Shown: positions 52,656 to 62,216, counted from the first letter of the stretch. The stretch is 64,000 nucleotides of DNA from Plesiocystis pacifica SIR-1 (GCF_000170895.1 NZ_ABCS01000011.1:87092-151091); one strand, 5' to 3'. Numbers and translations are program-made. The notes: generated by a model not told the origin, from the sequence alone.

Positions 52656-53639
52656 TCACTGTGAAGCTGACTTCGGATTCGCCCGCGCCCACCCGCCCGG
52701 TCCCCCGAGCCACAGCTGCGGATCGCCGGCAGATGCTTCGTCTCCCGGCGCGATCCACAGATCCCCTCCCACCCATCCACCGCGCAGACCGTCGAGGGCT
52801 GGTGCCACCACGGGACAAGCCTGGCCTGGCCCCAGACCTGCGCCGTCGAGGATCCACACCCCGAGCTCCGGACCGGAGAGGTCCGTGCCGGCGTTGCGGA
52901 GGATCGCCAGCGTTTTGGGATCGGGGTGGCAGTGGGCGTTGTCAGCTCCCGCCGAGAGCACGGCGAGGCGGGGTCGCGCGTGCTCGAGCACCGCGGCGGA
53001 GCTGCCATCCGCGGCGCCGTGGTGGCTCACCCAGAGCACGTCGACGGGGCCGCAAGCTTGGGCCGCGAGCTCGACCTCGGCCCGGGGCAGGTCCCCAGGT
53101 ACGAGGGCCCGCAGCCCGCCGACCTCGAGACACAGCGCCAGGCCGCGGCGGTTTTCGTCGGCGTCGACGGGCGGGGGCGCGAGCTCGAGGACCTCGACGA
53201 CCAGACCCGGGGCGACGATCCGGGCGCCCGCTTCGGCCCGAGCGCGACGCCCTTGGGTGACCACGCGGTAGCGCTCGAAGGCCTCCGTGGACGGCGGCGC
53301 GGCCTCGAAGCCCCGGTCCCAAAACAGCCCGACCTCGAGGTCGTCGTGGGTGTACGCCCGGCCGTCCACGCCCGCGAGGGCGCGGCTCAGGCCGCCGATG
53401 TGGTCGGCGTCGAAGTGGGTGTGGATCCACGCCGCGACGCCGCGGCGATCCAGGTCGTGCTCGAGCAAGGCGCGCAGCAGCAGCTCGCCGCCCGCTGGTG
53501 GGCCCGAGTCGACGACGACCGCGTCGCCTTCGGAGCCGACGGCGATGAGGGCCGCGCCCTGGCCGACGTCGACGACGTGCAGACCGGGGCCGGTGACGGC
53601 CAGAGAAACGAAGAGCGCGAGGATCGAGCTGGGATGCAT
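52656..53639 (-). CDS. secreted metallo-beta-lactamase-fold hydrolase (ComEC C-terminal-like)
   Basis: ATG 53639 (MHPSSILALFVSLAVTGPGL) gives 327 residues with a signal peptide. MBL fold as in the ComEC/Rec2 competence domain: LHVVDVGQGAALIAVGSEGD, VVDSGPPAGGELLLRALL, HTHFDADHIGGLSRAL (HxHxDH zinc motif), RALVPGDLPRAEVELA (third metal Asp) and VLWVSHHGAADGSSAAVLEH, NAHCHPDP. All zinc ligands appear present. It lacks the ComEC membrane channel, so it is a stand-alone enzyme; a nuclease or phosphodiesterase role is inference. Divergent from the gene at 53708. Confidence 0.85.
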   Translation of the reverse strand: MHPSSILALFVSLAVTGPGLHVVDVGQGAALIAVGSEGDAVVVDSGPPAGGELLLRALLEHDLDRRGVAAWIHTHFDADHIGGLSRALAGVDGRAYTHDDLEVGLFWDRGFEAAPPSTEAFERYRVVTQGRRARAEAGARIVAPGLVVEVLELAPPPVDADENRRGLALCLEVGGLRALVPGDLPRAEVELAAQACGPVDVLWVSHHGAADGSSAAVLEHARPRLAVLSAGADNAHCHPDPKTLAILRNAGTDLSGPELGVWILDGAGLGPGQACPVVAPALDGLRGGWVGGDLWIAPGDEASAGDPQLWLGGPGGWARANPKSASQ

Positions 53640-53707
53640 GCTCCGTCTTCGACCCGCGAGCGTCGAGCTTGCGTGCAAGCTTCGAAGACCCGGGCCGACG
53701 AGGGGAC

Positions 53708-54613
53708 ATGCCGAGCCTCATCGCCTCGCTCCACGCGGTCTTCGTGGCCGCTTCGCTCTCCTTCACGCCCACCTCGCCCTCACCATCTGGGGCCCAAGCC
53801 GTGCGCGCGGTCGTCCACGGGCCGAGCTGGGCCGTCGTCCACGCCGACGCGCTGTGGGTGTGCTGGCGACCCGGGCCGGACTGTTGGCGACGAATCGAGC
53901 TCGATCCCTTCGAGTCGCCCGAGCCAAACGACGAGGACGATGAGGGCCCCAGCCCGACGCCGCCCCGCGTGTCCGAGCTCCGCCTGGCTTTCAGTCGCGG
54001 CGGGAGCTTGTGGATCGCCCACGACGAGGGCCCGGCGTGGCGTCTCGAGCCTGGCCACGGACGGGCGCGCCTCGACGCTCGCGCGAGCCTTCCGCCCGCC
54101 GCCCTCGAGCGCCCCCAGGTCCGGCGTTGCAGCAGCTCCGGCCGGGTCCCCGTGGTCCATGAAGGCGCGCTGTCGTGGGTCCAGGCCCCCCGCTGCGAGC
54201 CGAGGCTGGCCCTCGCGTGCACGGCTCCGAACGACGAGCCCCTCCCCTCCCGACGACGCATGGGCGCCGCCGGGCTGCGCCTGCGCGCGGGCATCGAGCT
54301 CACCCACGGCCAGGGCTGGTCGCTCCCGAGGGTCGAACGCGGGGTCGCCCCGCGCCTTCGCCGGGCCGAAGCGCTCACGGTCCTCGGCGTCGTCGAGTTC
54401 GCCTTCGACCCCGCCCGAGCCCGCGCCCAAGCCCGCGACGCCGCGGCCCTGCGTCGACGCCACGAGACCGCCGCCCCGAGCCTCGAGGTGTCCGGCGATC
54501 CCTCAGCCAGGCCCACGCCCGCGCCCTCGCGGCCATCGCTGCCCGAGAGCCTCGTGATCCGCGTGTGCTTGTCGCTGCTTCAGCGCGCTCGCGCCGGCCC
54601 CGGCTGCCAATGA
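53708..54613 (+). CDS. unknown secreted protein, likely N-terminal half of a broken two-unit gene
   Basis: ATG 53708 gives 301 residues with a signal peptide (MPSLIASLHAVFVAASLSF). Residues 20-190 are a beta-rich region (SWAVVHADALWVCWRPGPDC, SRGGSLWIAHDEGPAWRLEP). Residues about 195-275 form unit 1: RMGAAGLRLRAGIELTHGQG, WSLPRVERG, then EALTVLGVVEFAFDPARARA. Unit 2, with the same layout, is encoded in another frame just downstream (54557-55208). After about residue 275 this frame reads a less typical tail, whereas another frame gives LSQAHARALAAIAAREPRDP there, so the native protein probably continued through a frameshift. Confidence 0.5.
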   Translation: MPSLIASLHAVFVAASLSFTPTSPSPSGAQAVRAVVHGPSWAVVHADALWVCWRPGPDCWRRIELDPFESPEPNDEDDEGPSPTPPRVSELRLAFSRGGSLWIAHDEGPAWRLEPGHGRARLDARASLPPAALERPQVRRCSSSGRVPVVHEGALSWVQAPRCEPRLALACTAPNDEPLPSRRRMGAAGLRLRAGIELTHGQGWSLPRVERGVAPRLRRAEALTVLGVVEFAFDPARARAQARDAAALRRRHETAAPSLEVSGDPSARPTPAPSRPSLPESLVIRVCLSLLQRARAGPGCQ

Positions 54614-55208
54614 CGCTGCACCGCCCGAGCCTCCGCCGGACCCCCGCCAGCTCGCCGAAGCCCTCGCCCGCCTGCCCGCGCGCCCCAGCCTCGCCGAGGT
54701 CCAGCGCGCCGCCCTGCGTCGGGCCGCCGTCGAGCTCGACGACCCCCGCCGATGGCGAAGGCGAGCCCGCCTGGCCGGCCTCGTGCCCACGGCCTCGGCC
54801 CAGTACGACCACCGCCTCGACCAGGGCTGGACCCTCGATCAGGAGGCCGGGAGCGCCGACAGCCTGTCCAACGACGGCGAGCACCAGAGCGTGCTCCGGG
54901 TCAAGCTGAGCTGGGAGCTCGATCGCCTGGTCTACTCGCCACAAGAGCTCCGCGTGGCCCGGGCGGCCATCGACCTCGACGAGTGGCGCGTTCGCGTGCT
55001 CACCGAGGTCACGGGGCTCTACTTCGAGCGCCAGCGCCTGCTCCTCGCCCTCGATCTCCAGCCGGCGCCCAGCCTCGACGAGGCCATCGAGCTGCACCTG
55101 CGCCTGCGCGAGGTCGAGGGCACCCTCGCCGGGCTCACGGGCCTGCGCTTCGAGGCGGCCTCGCCCGCTCCCGCGACACGAGCCTTGGGTCCGAGCCCGT
55201 CACGGTGA
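54557..55208 (+). pseudogene. C-terminal unit of the split gene, TolC-like helical segment, no start codon
   Basis: The frame is open from 54557 to the stop at 55206-55208 but has no ATG, GTG or TTG before GTG 54783, which lies inside conserved sequence. It reads DPRQLAEALARLPARPSLAE, VQRAALRRAAVELDDPRRWR, RARLAGLVPTASAQYDHRLD, QGWTLDQEAG, LRVKLSWELDRLVYSPQELR, VARAAIDLDEWRVRVLTEVT and GLYFERQRLLLALDLQ. The pattern of strand, helix and ELRVARAA resembles the helical part of TolC-like outer membrane proteins. The unit repeats the layout of the preceding gene. A stop-free join would need two frame changes, so this is a broken gene or sequence errors. Confidence 0.55.
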
Positions 55209-55212
55209 TAGC

Positions 55213-55587
55213 GTGGCACTCGTGGACGAACGTCGATCGCACCAGCGCTTCGCCTGTGACCTCCGGGCCCGCATCGCCTTGGCCAGCGGCGGCGCGGAGC
55301 TCGACGGTCAAGCGATCGACATCAGCTTCTCGGGCATCTGCATCCACACCACCGCCCGCGTCCCGCCCAAGACCCGCGCGACCTTCACGGTCTGGGTCGC
55401 CCTCCCCGACCGCGACACGGCCCCGCTGAGCCTCCCCGGCAAGGTCGTGTGGTCGACGACCGTCGAGGGCATGGAGCAGATCGGGGCGTCCTTCGACCGG
55501 GATCTCGACAACCGGGTGTGGACCCGCCTCGACGTGCTCTTGCAGTACATCGCGGGCAACCGCAGCCAGCTCGAGCGCCTGTTCTGA
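55213..55587 (+). CDS. PilZ domain protein
   Basis: GTG 55213 gives 124 residues (GTG 55222 would drop three). The c-di-GMP binding motifs are present: DERRSHQRFACDLRARIALA with the RxxxR motif, and AIDISFSGICIHTTARVPPK with the D/NxSxxG motif, followed by a beta-barrel end (LPGKVVWSTTVEGMEQIGAS). A short C-terminal helix follows. PilZ proteins bind c-di-GMP and affect motility or envelope functions in myxobacteria. It directly follows the split gene by four bases. Confidence 0.88.
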   Translation: MALVDERRSHQRFACDLRARIALASGGAELDGQAIDISFSGICIHTTARVPPKTRATFTVWVALPDRDTAPLSLPGKVVWSTTVEGMEQIGASFDRDLDNRVWTRLDVLLQYIAGNRSQLERLF

Positions 55588-55637
55588 GCCCCCTGCAACC
55601 ATCAGGTGGACCCTCGACGCCGGTGTAGTCGCGGCTG

Positions 55638-55669
55638 CCTACCCTGCAGGCGCACGCCTACAGGGTAGG
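55638..55669. other. near-perfect inverted repeat in an intergenic region
   Basis: A 32-base sequence, cctaccctg / cagggtagg arms with an inner AGGC/GCCT pair and one mismatched position, in the 336 bases after the PilZ gene and before the small gene at 55924. No T-tract follows, so it could be an operator, an attenuator or a terminator without U-run. The remaining intergenic DNA is lower in GC than the neighbours and shows no gene. Confidence 0.5.
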
Positions 55670-55923
55670 TGGACGGCCGACCGGACGATTTCGGGCGTAA
55701 TTGGTCGAATTGCTCGGCAAACGTGAAGCACCATGCGCGGCTGTTTTTGGCCCATCTGCGCAAGGAGGTGCGCGTGGCTGCTGAGTTTGCCGGCTTAGGT
55801 CACATCCCTGGGAGAAGCACCAAGTGGGTCAAGAGTTTGAAATCATACCCAAAACTCAAAATGACGCGCAGCGCGGCTGACGCCGGTCTGCCCGTTGCAG
55901 TCTGGCCTCCCCGGAGACAGCGC

Positions 55924-56109
55924 ATGACCGCCCTCGAACGCCAAAACAAACAGGACACCCGACGAGTCCCCGTCTTCGCCCGCACCGTGTTCCGCCACCT
56001 CCAGGATCAGGGGTACACCCGCGAGCAGATCATCGGCGTCTCGACTGAGATCCTGAACCTCCTCCACGACGATCTCAAGACCAAGGGAGACTTCGCGCCC
56101 GCGGAGTAG
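55924..56109 (+). CDS. small conserved-looking protein, unknown
   Basis: ATG 55924 gives 61 residues: MTALERQNKQDTRRVPVFAR, TVFRHLQDQGYTREQIIGVS, TEILNLLHDDLKTKGDFAPA. Mainly helical, charged and without a signal. Composition and codon use are coding-like, in contrast with the longer frame upstream to 55669, which covers a hairpin and low-GC DNA. I do not know the family; the YTREQIIGVSTEILNLLHDD stretch suggests a helix-turn-helix-like fold only loosely. Confidence 0.6.
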   Translation: MTALERQNKQDTRRVPVFARTVFRHLQDQGYTREQIIGVSTEILNLLHDDLKTKGDFAPAE

Positions 56110-56193
56110 TCCACAGCTCTCTCCCTTCATCCATCGCCCGCTGCGGTCCCTTTGGGGTGACCACGGCGGGCGAATGCGTTATGGCTGCGCCCG

Positions 56194-57447
<1,254 letters not shown>

Positions 57448-57466
57448 CCCACGAAAGACGCACGCC

Positions 57467-58261
57467 ATGGCCCGCCCCATCTGGATCCTCGGAAACTGGA
57501 AGCAAAACCTCCTCCGCGCCCCCGCGGCCGCCCTCGCCCAAGCCCTGGCCGAGGGCCTCGAGCGGGCTCAGGGAGCCCACGCCGCGGGTGAGGCCCTGCG
57601 TGTCGGGGTCGCGCCGACCTACCTGGCCCTCGACGCCGTGCGCCCCCACACCGGCGAGGGCCCCGGCGATCTCCGCCTCCTCACCCAGGACATCGCCGCC
57701 CAGGACAGCGGCGCGTTTACCGGAGAAGTCGGCCCGGCGATGCTCGCCGAGCTCGGCGTGGGCGCGGCGATCATCGGCCACTCCGAACGCCGGGCCCACT
57801 TTGGCGATCACGACGCGCTCGTCGCGGCCAAGGTCCAGTGCGCCCTCGCGGGCGGCATGGACGTGGTCCTGTGCGTCGGCGAGAGCCTCGAACAGCGCGA
57901 CGCCGGAAACCACGAAAGCGTCGTGATTTCACAGCTTTCCGCCGCCCTGGGGAGCCTCGACGAGGCCCTCCCGGCCGGCCGCGTGACCCTCGCCTACGAG
58001 CCCGTGTGGGCCATCGGGACCGGCCGCACGGCCACCCCGGAGCAGGCCAGCGCCATGCACCGCGTCATCCGCAGCTGGCTGGACGAGCAGGGCCTGGCCG
58101 GCGCTGACAGATCGCTACTCTACGGTGGTAGCGTGAAGCCGCACAACGCGGCAGCGCTGCTCGCCGCTGGCGACATCGACGGTTTCCTCGTCGGCGGCGC
58201 GTCCCTTGACGCCAGCAAGTTCCTCGATATCGTCTCTGCCGCCTCGACCCACCTGGGCTGA
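57467..58261 (+). CDS. tpiA: triosephosphate isomerase
   Basis: TpiA interconverts dihydroxyacetone phosphate and glyceraldehyde 3-phosphate. ATG 57467 gives 264 residues: ILGNWKQNLL with Lys12 of the active site, GHSERRAHFGDHDALV with the catalytic His, YEPVWAIGTGRTATPEQASA with the catalytic Glu and phosphate loop, then LLYGGSVKPHNAAALLAAGD and DGFLVGGASLDASKFLDIVS. Intact and of normal length. secG begins 11 bases after the stop, a common arrangement (tpiA-secG) in bacteria. Confidence 0.97.
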   Translation: MARPIWILGNWKQNLLRAPAAALAQALAEGLERAQGAHAAGEALRVGVAPTYLALDAVRPHTGEGPGDLRLLTQDIAAQDSGAFTGEVGPAMLAELGVGAAIIGHSERRAHFGDHDALVAAKVQCALAGGMDVVLCVGESLEQRDAGNHESVVISQLSAALGSLDEALPAGRVTLAYEPVWAIGTGRTATPEQASAMHRVIRSWLDEQGLAGADRSLLYGGSVKPHNAAALLAAGDIDGFLVGGASLDASKFLDIVSAASTHLG

Positions 58262-58272
58262 GCCTCCCCGCC

Positions 58273-58953
58273 ATGACCACTTTCGTCACCATCATCTACG
58301 TCATCGTCGCCCTCGTCATGGTCCTGTCGATCTTGCTGCAGTCCGGCAAGGGCGGCGGCCTGGGCTCGGCCCTCGGCGGCGGCGCGAGCCAGAGCGTGTT
58401 CGGCGGAGGCGGCGGCGCGGACTTCATGGGCAAGCTGACCCAGGGCTTCGCCGCCACGTTCATGATCTCGGCCATGTACCTGGCCTATGCCAGCGCCCAC
58501 GCCGGCTCCTCCTTCCTCGAGAACGAGGACGAGGGCCGCGACGGCGTGTTCGAGTCGGACCAGGAGATTGACTACGAGCGCATCGGGCCCAACCCCCTCG
58601 AGCTCGACACCCCGGCCGTCGCCCAGGCCAAGCAGCAGGCCGCCTCGGCCAAGGTCCCGGCGCAGACCGAGGCCCCCGCGGCGATGGTCGAAGGGACAGC
58701 CAACCCCGAAGCGGGGGATCCGCCGCCCGCCGGGGATGGAGCCGCTGACCTTTCGGACAATGGCGCTGAGGCTGCGAACGACGCGGCCGATCCAATGGCC
58801 AATGGCCAGCCTACCGAGGCGATTGAGGGAGGCGATTCGCCCGACGGAAATCGTGGCGATTCGCCCCAAGGGGGCGATGATTCCCTAACGGATACTGCAT
58901 CGAACCAAGGGCCAAAAGATACCAATCAGGGTGAGGCCAAAAGCGACGGTTAG
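58273..58953 (+). CDS. secG: preprotein translocase subunit SecG with long tail
   Basis: SecG is a two-helix subunit of the SecYEG channel. Residues 1-75 are canonical: FVTIIYVIVALVMVLSILLQ, SGKGGGLGSALGGG and SQSVFGGGGGADFMGKLTQG, then a second helix to AYASAHAG. Typical SecG is 75-120 residues; here 226, with a 150-residue acidic, Asn/Asp/Gly-rich tail (AANDAADPMANGQPTEAIEG). The last 70 codons are poorer in G/C than the rest, a compositional break. A terminator with a hairpin and T-run follows 38 bases later. Confidence 0.92.
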   Translation: MTTFVTIIYVIVALVMVLSILLQSGKGGGLGSALGGGASQSVFGGGGGADFMGKLTQGFAATFMISAMYLAYASAHAGSSFLENEDEGRDGVFESDQEIDYERIGPNPLELDTPAVAQAKQQAASAKVPAQTEAPAAMVEGTANPEAGDPPPAGDGAADLSDNGAEAANDAADPMANGQPTEAIEGGDSPDGNRGDSPQGGDDSLTDTASNQGPKDTNQGEAKSDG

Positions 58954-58990
58954 TCGCGAAACAGCGCCGAGTCACGGCATCTATGAGGAG

Positions 58991-59016
58991 AGGCGGCCAT
59001 TGAGCCGCCTTTTTTT
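58991..59016 (+). terminator. intrinsic terminator of pgk-tpiA-secG
   Basis: aggcggc / gccgcct stem of seven pairs with a six-base loop (58991-59010) followed by a run of T through 59016. It ends the glycolytic/secG operon 37 bases past the secG stop. Confidence 0.9.
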
Positions 59017-59081
59017 GTCGTACCTTTTCGCCACACAGCACTAAAGAACCCTCCAGTCCCCAAAGTGACGCCATATTTTGC

Positions 59082-59110
59082 TTGCAATGACACCGGGGGT
59101 TGCTGATACC
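59082..59110 (+). promoter_or_regulatory. possible extended -10 promoter upstream of the EBP-like gene
   Basis: TTGCAA (59082-59087), 17-base spacer, TGATAC (59105-59110) immediately preceded by TGC as an extended -10. It lies in an AT-richer stretch between the secG terminator and the next gene. Confidence 0.45.
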
Positions 59111-59131
59111 AATTACCACGGTGGCATGGCG

Positions 59132-59147
59132 CTCGCTTCGGCGAGCA
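59132..59147 (+). other. UUCG tetraloop hairpin in the 5' leader of the EBP-like gene
   Basis: gctcgc-ttcg-gcgagc is a perfect six-pair stem with a UUCG loop (59132-59147), 6 bases before AAGGAGAG, the Shine-Dalgarno of the next gene. It could stabilise the messenger or affect initiation. Confidence 0.65.
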
Positions 59148-59164
59148 AGCACAAGGAGAGAAAG

Positions 59165-60184
59165 ATGCCGGACACAGTGGTGTGGGAAGTTCAGGGCGAG
59201 CCAAAGCGCGGATTGGCTCATGCGATTCGCCAGGGCGACCACCTCGATGAACCCCGCGACGCCTTTGGCGTGCGGGCTGATGCATGGTTTGTTGGACAAT
59301 CGAGCGCGATCGAGCGCCACCGCGCACGGGCGACGCAGGTCGGCCGCGAGGGCTCCCCCGTCGCGCTGATTCACGGCGAAGCCGGGAGCGGCAAGCGCTA
59401 CACCGCGGAGTGGATGCACCGCTGCAGCTCTCGGGCGGCGCGGGCCCTGCTGACCATCGACGCAGCGTCGGCGGGCGCCCGTGGGCAGCTCGAGGTGCTG
59501 CTCGCCAGCATCTCCGACGACACCAAGGGGCCCCTGGCGGGCACCGTGGTCGTGACCAACGGCGAGCACGCGGACGAGGCCCTGCTCGAGCGCCTCGTCC
59601 AGCTCCTGGGCAACCAGGGCATCTCGCTGGTGTGCGCGATCTACCTGGTCAGCGCCCTCGAGCCGACCAAGCTGCGCGAGCGCTCGCTGCTGCACGCGCA
59701 GCTCCTGGCTCGCGCGGGTGGAGCCGAGGTCGCCGTCCCGAACCTGCGCGTCCGCGCAGGGGACGTGGCCGAGCTCGCCCGGGCGTTCACGGCCGAGGCC
59801 GCCCAGCGCTACGCCAAGCCCATCCGCGGCCTCTCCCCCCAGGCCGTGACCAAGCTCGACCACCTCGGCTTCCCCGGCAACGTGGCCCAGCTGCGCGCGA
59901 TGATCGAGCAGGCGGTGCTCTCGTGCACCGGGGACTGGGTGACCGTGGAGAGCTTCCCGACCCTGCGCACGGTCTCCGCCGTGTCCGAGACCAGCGAGGG
60001 CTCGCTGACCGTTCGGCTCCCGGGCTCCTCGCTCCGCGAGATCGAGATCGCCGCGCTGCGCCTGGCGCTGCAGCAGTCCGGGGGTCGCATCGTGCGGGCC
60101 TCGGAGATCCTCGGCATCACCCGCCACGCCCTGCGGCGCAAGCTCGAAAAATTCGGGCTCAACGATCTGCGCGCGAGCCGTTAG
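59165..60184 (+). CDS. sigma-54 activator-like protein lacking GAFTGA, with Fis-type HTH
   Basis: ATG 59165 (SD AAGGAGAG) gives 339 residues. An AAA-like domain of the NtrC type is visible: VALIHGEAGSGKRYTAEWMH (Walker A at 71-78, with Arg replacing the usual Glu/Thr), VPNLRVRAGDVAELARAFTA and KLDHLGFPGNVAQLRAMIEQ (PGNVREL equivalent). The segment that should contain GAFTGA and the Walker B DE is shortened: GTVVVTNGEHADEALLERL stands where GGTLFLDE is expected. The end is a Fis-type HTH (ALRLALQQSGGRIVRASEIL, GITRHALRRKLEKFGL). It probably binds DNA but may not remodel sigma-54 holoenzyme; no receiver domain. Confidence 0.8.
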   Translation: MPDTVVWEVQGEPKRGLAHAIRQGDHLDEPRDAFGVRADAWFVGQSSAIERHRARATQVGREGSPVALIHGEAGSGKRYTAEWMHRCSSRAARALLTIDAASAGARGQLEVLLASISDDTKGPLAGTVVVTNGEHADEALLERLVQLLGNQGISLVCAIYLVSALEPTKLRERSLLHAQLLARAGGAEVAVPNLRVRAGDVAELARAFTAEAAQRYAKPIRGLSPQAVTKLDHLGFPGNVAQLRAMIEQAVLSCTGDWVTVESFPTLRTVSAVSETSEGSLTVRLPGSSLREIEIAALRLALQQSGGRIVRASEILGITRHALRRKLEKFGLNDLRASR

Positions 60185-60263
60185 CCCGGCGGGCGTGAAC
60201 AACACCCCGAGAGCGGGCGGCCTCGACGGGTCGTTCGCTCTCGTTTCAATTATGCTCCTGGGC

Positions 60264-61112
60264 ATGGGCGCGACTCCCCTCCCCTTCGTCAAGGTCGAAG
60301 GTCTGAGCAACGACTTCCTCGTCGTCGATCTGCGCGACGCGGGCCCGGCCGTCCTCGACGAGACCGTGGCCTGGGCCCGCGAGCATGCGCCGCGGGTCTG
60401 CGATCGTCGGCGCGGTGTCGGGGGCGACGGGCTGCTGTTGATCGGGCCGGGCCAGAGCGCGGGCGCGGCCGCGTCGATGATCGTCGTCAACGCCGACGGC
60501 TCTCGGCCCGAGATGTGCGGCAACGGGCTGCGCTGCGTGGCGGCCGAGCTCGCGCCCCGCTCCGACGAGCGCAGCGCCTTCGTGGTCGACACCGACGCGG
60601 GCCCTCGGCCCTGCGCGGTCACCCGAGCGCCGGGCTCGGCCTCGGCTCGGGTCCGGGTCGAGATGGGCACGCGGCGGATCACGGGCGAGCACACCCTCGA
60701 GCTCGAAGACGCTCCCCGCACCTTCGTGGCCGTCGACGTCGGCAACCCCCACGCGATCGCCTTCGTCGACGCCAGCGAGGACCCCGAGGCCCTCGCCCGC
60801 AGCCTCGGGCCGGCGATCGAGCTCCACCCGATCTTCGCCCCCGCCAAGACCAACGTCGAGTTCGCCCGCTTCGAGGCCGACGGCAGCGTCACGCTGTGGG
60901 TGTGGGAGCGCGGCGTGGGCATCACGGCCGCGTGCGGCACCGGAGCCTGCGCGACCCTGGCCGCCGCCATCCACCGCGACCTCGCCACCGTCGGCCAGGC
61001 CGTGGACCTTCGCCTGCCCGGCGGACCGCTGACCATCGAGCAGGACGAAGCGGGCGCGATCGTGATGACCGGGCCGGCGCGGGCGGTGTTCCGCGGCCAC
61101 TGGCCGCGCTGA
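60264..61112 (+). CDS. dapF: diaminopimelate epimerase
   Basis: DapF converts LL- to meso-diaminopimelate for lysine and peptidoglycan. ATG 60264 (MGATPLPFVKVEGLSNDFLV) gives 282 residues; upstream GTG 60195 and ATG 60252 are alternatives. Catalytic cysteines: MCGNGLRC (Cys85) and TAACGTGACATLAAAIH (near residue 228). Also RGVGGDGLLLIGPGQSAG, DVGNPHAIAFVDA and PIFAPAKTNVEFARFEADGS are typical. Length normal. No obvious operon partner; the next gene 37 bases downstream is unknown. Confidence 0.95.
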   Translation: MGATPLPFVKVEGLSNDFLVVDLRDAGPAVLDETVAWAREHAPRVCDRRRGVGGDGLLLIGPGQSAGAAASMIVVNADGSRPEMCGNGLRCVAAELAPRSDERSAFVVDTDAGPRPCAVTRAPGSASARVRVEMGTRRITGEHTLELEDAPRTFVAVDVGNPHAIAFVDASEDPEALARSLGPAIELHPIFAPAKTNVEFARFEADGSVTLWVWERGVGITAACGTGACATLAAAIHRDLATVGQAVDLRLPGGPLTIEQDEAGAIVMTGPARAVFRGHWPR

Positions 61113-61149
61113 GCGAGCGCCTGCCCCCGAGCTGGCGTATGGTCGATCC

Positions 61150-62100
61150 GTGCTCGGCTCCCTCGCCCTCGCAGGCATGCTCGTCGCAGGGTCCCCCAAG
61201 CCCGCCCTCGAGGTCCGCGTCGAAGCCAGCTGCCACGGCGAAGGCCTCGACGCGGACGGTCAGGCCGCGTTCGAGGAGCACCTCGCGGAGGAGCTCGGAT
61301 GGTTCGCCGTCGATCACGGCCGCTCGGGCGGCACGACGCTGACCCTGCGCTGCGAGCTCGACAGCGTCCGCCTGCGCGTCGAGGACCCCGCCAGCGAGGC
61401 CTCGGCGAGCCGTCGCCACGTCCACGACCCCGCCAGCCAAAACCCCCTGGAAGCCCTGGCCTGGACCGCCGCCGCGCTGGTCCGCAGCGTGTGGCTCGGG
61501 CCCGAGCTCGCCCCCGCCCCCGAGACGCCCACGCGCCGCCGCGCGCGTCGAGTCGCCCGCCGCCCCCCGGTCCCCTGGCACCTCGGCGACGGCTTCGTCG
61601 TCCGCTCCTTCCTCGGCGCCGACACGCCCGCGCTGATGCTCGGCGAGCAGGTCGAGGTCATCCACCGGCCCACGCGGCACTTCGCGTGGAAGGCCGAGGG
61701 GGAGCTGACCTTCTTCCGCGTCCCGGTCGAGGAAGACGGCGTGTCCGACCGGATCCGGACCTTCACCGTCAGCGTCGCCCCAGCGCTGCTGTCCTACGCC
61801 CAGTGGCGCAGCCAAAGGCCCCGCGGCGCGGGCACGGTAGGCGTCTACGGCGGCGCAGGCCTTCGAGTCGGCGGGGTCCGCATGCGCTCGGCGGCGTTCG
61901 GCGACTCGGGCGGCTACCAGCCCTTCCTCGGGCCCATGGCCACGGCGCGGGTCAGCGTGGCGACCGGGCGCTTCGTGGGCTTGGCCGTCAACGCCGAGGC
62001 CGGCTGGCTGCTGCTCGGCCCCGAGCGGCCTGGCCGCGTCCCCCTGAGCCTGCGCGGGCCGTGGGTCAACGGGGTGGTCGTGCTGATCAGCAGCTTTTGA
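61150..62100 (+). CDS. unknown secreted protein, likely outer-membrane-barrel-like
   Basis: GTG 61150 gives 316 residues with a signal-like start (MLGSLALAGMLVAG). Residues 20-115 form an alpha/beta domain (TTLTLRCELDSVRLRVED), then an Arg/Pro-rich linker (TPTRRRARRVARRPP), and the last 170 residues have alternating strands (VPWHLGDGFVVRSFLGADTP, HFAWKAEGELTFFRVPVEED, GVYGGAGLRVGGVRMRSAAF, FVGLAVNAEAGWLLLG) ending in VLISSF with terminal Phe. That fits a small outer membrane beta-barrel, but no family is recognised. Confidence 0.6.
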   Translation: MLGSLALAGMLVAGSPKPALEVRVEASCHGEGLDADGQAAFEEHLAEELGWFAVDHGRSGGTTLTLRCELDSVRLRVEDPASEASASRRHVHDPASQNPLEALAWTAAALVRSVWLGPELAPAPETPTRRRARRVARRPPVPWHLGDGFVVRSFLGADTPALMLGEQVEVIHRPTRHFAWKAEGELTFFRVPVEEDGVSDRIRTFTVSVAPALLSYAQWRSQRPRGAGTVGVYGGAGLRVGGVRMRSAAFGDSGGYQPFLGPMATARVSVATGRFVGLAVNAEAGWLLLGPERPGRVPLSLRGPWVNGVVVLISSF

Positions 62101-62216
62101 TGCCAGCGTGGTCGACGAAGCCGTTCACGCGGCGAGGTCTTCGAGGTCCTGGTCGAGGTCGATCCACGCCCGCGCGGCCAGATCCCGGACCGCACATCGG
62201 CCCTCAGTCTACCCGC

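Noticed and set aside
55669..55923. Upstream extension of the 61-residue protein to 146 residues
   Set aside because: It crosses an inverted repeat and low-GC DNA with poor codon use; ATG 55924 begins the coherent helical sequence.
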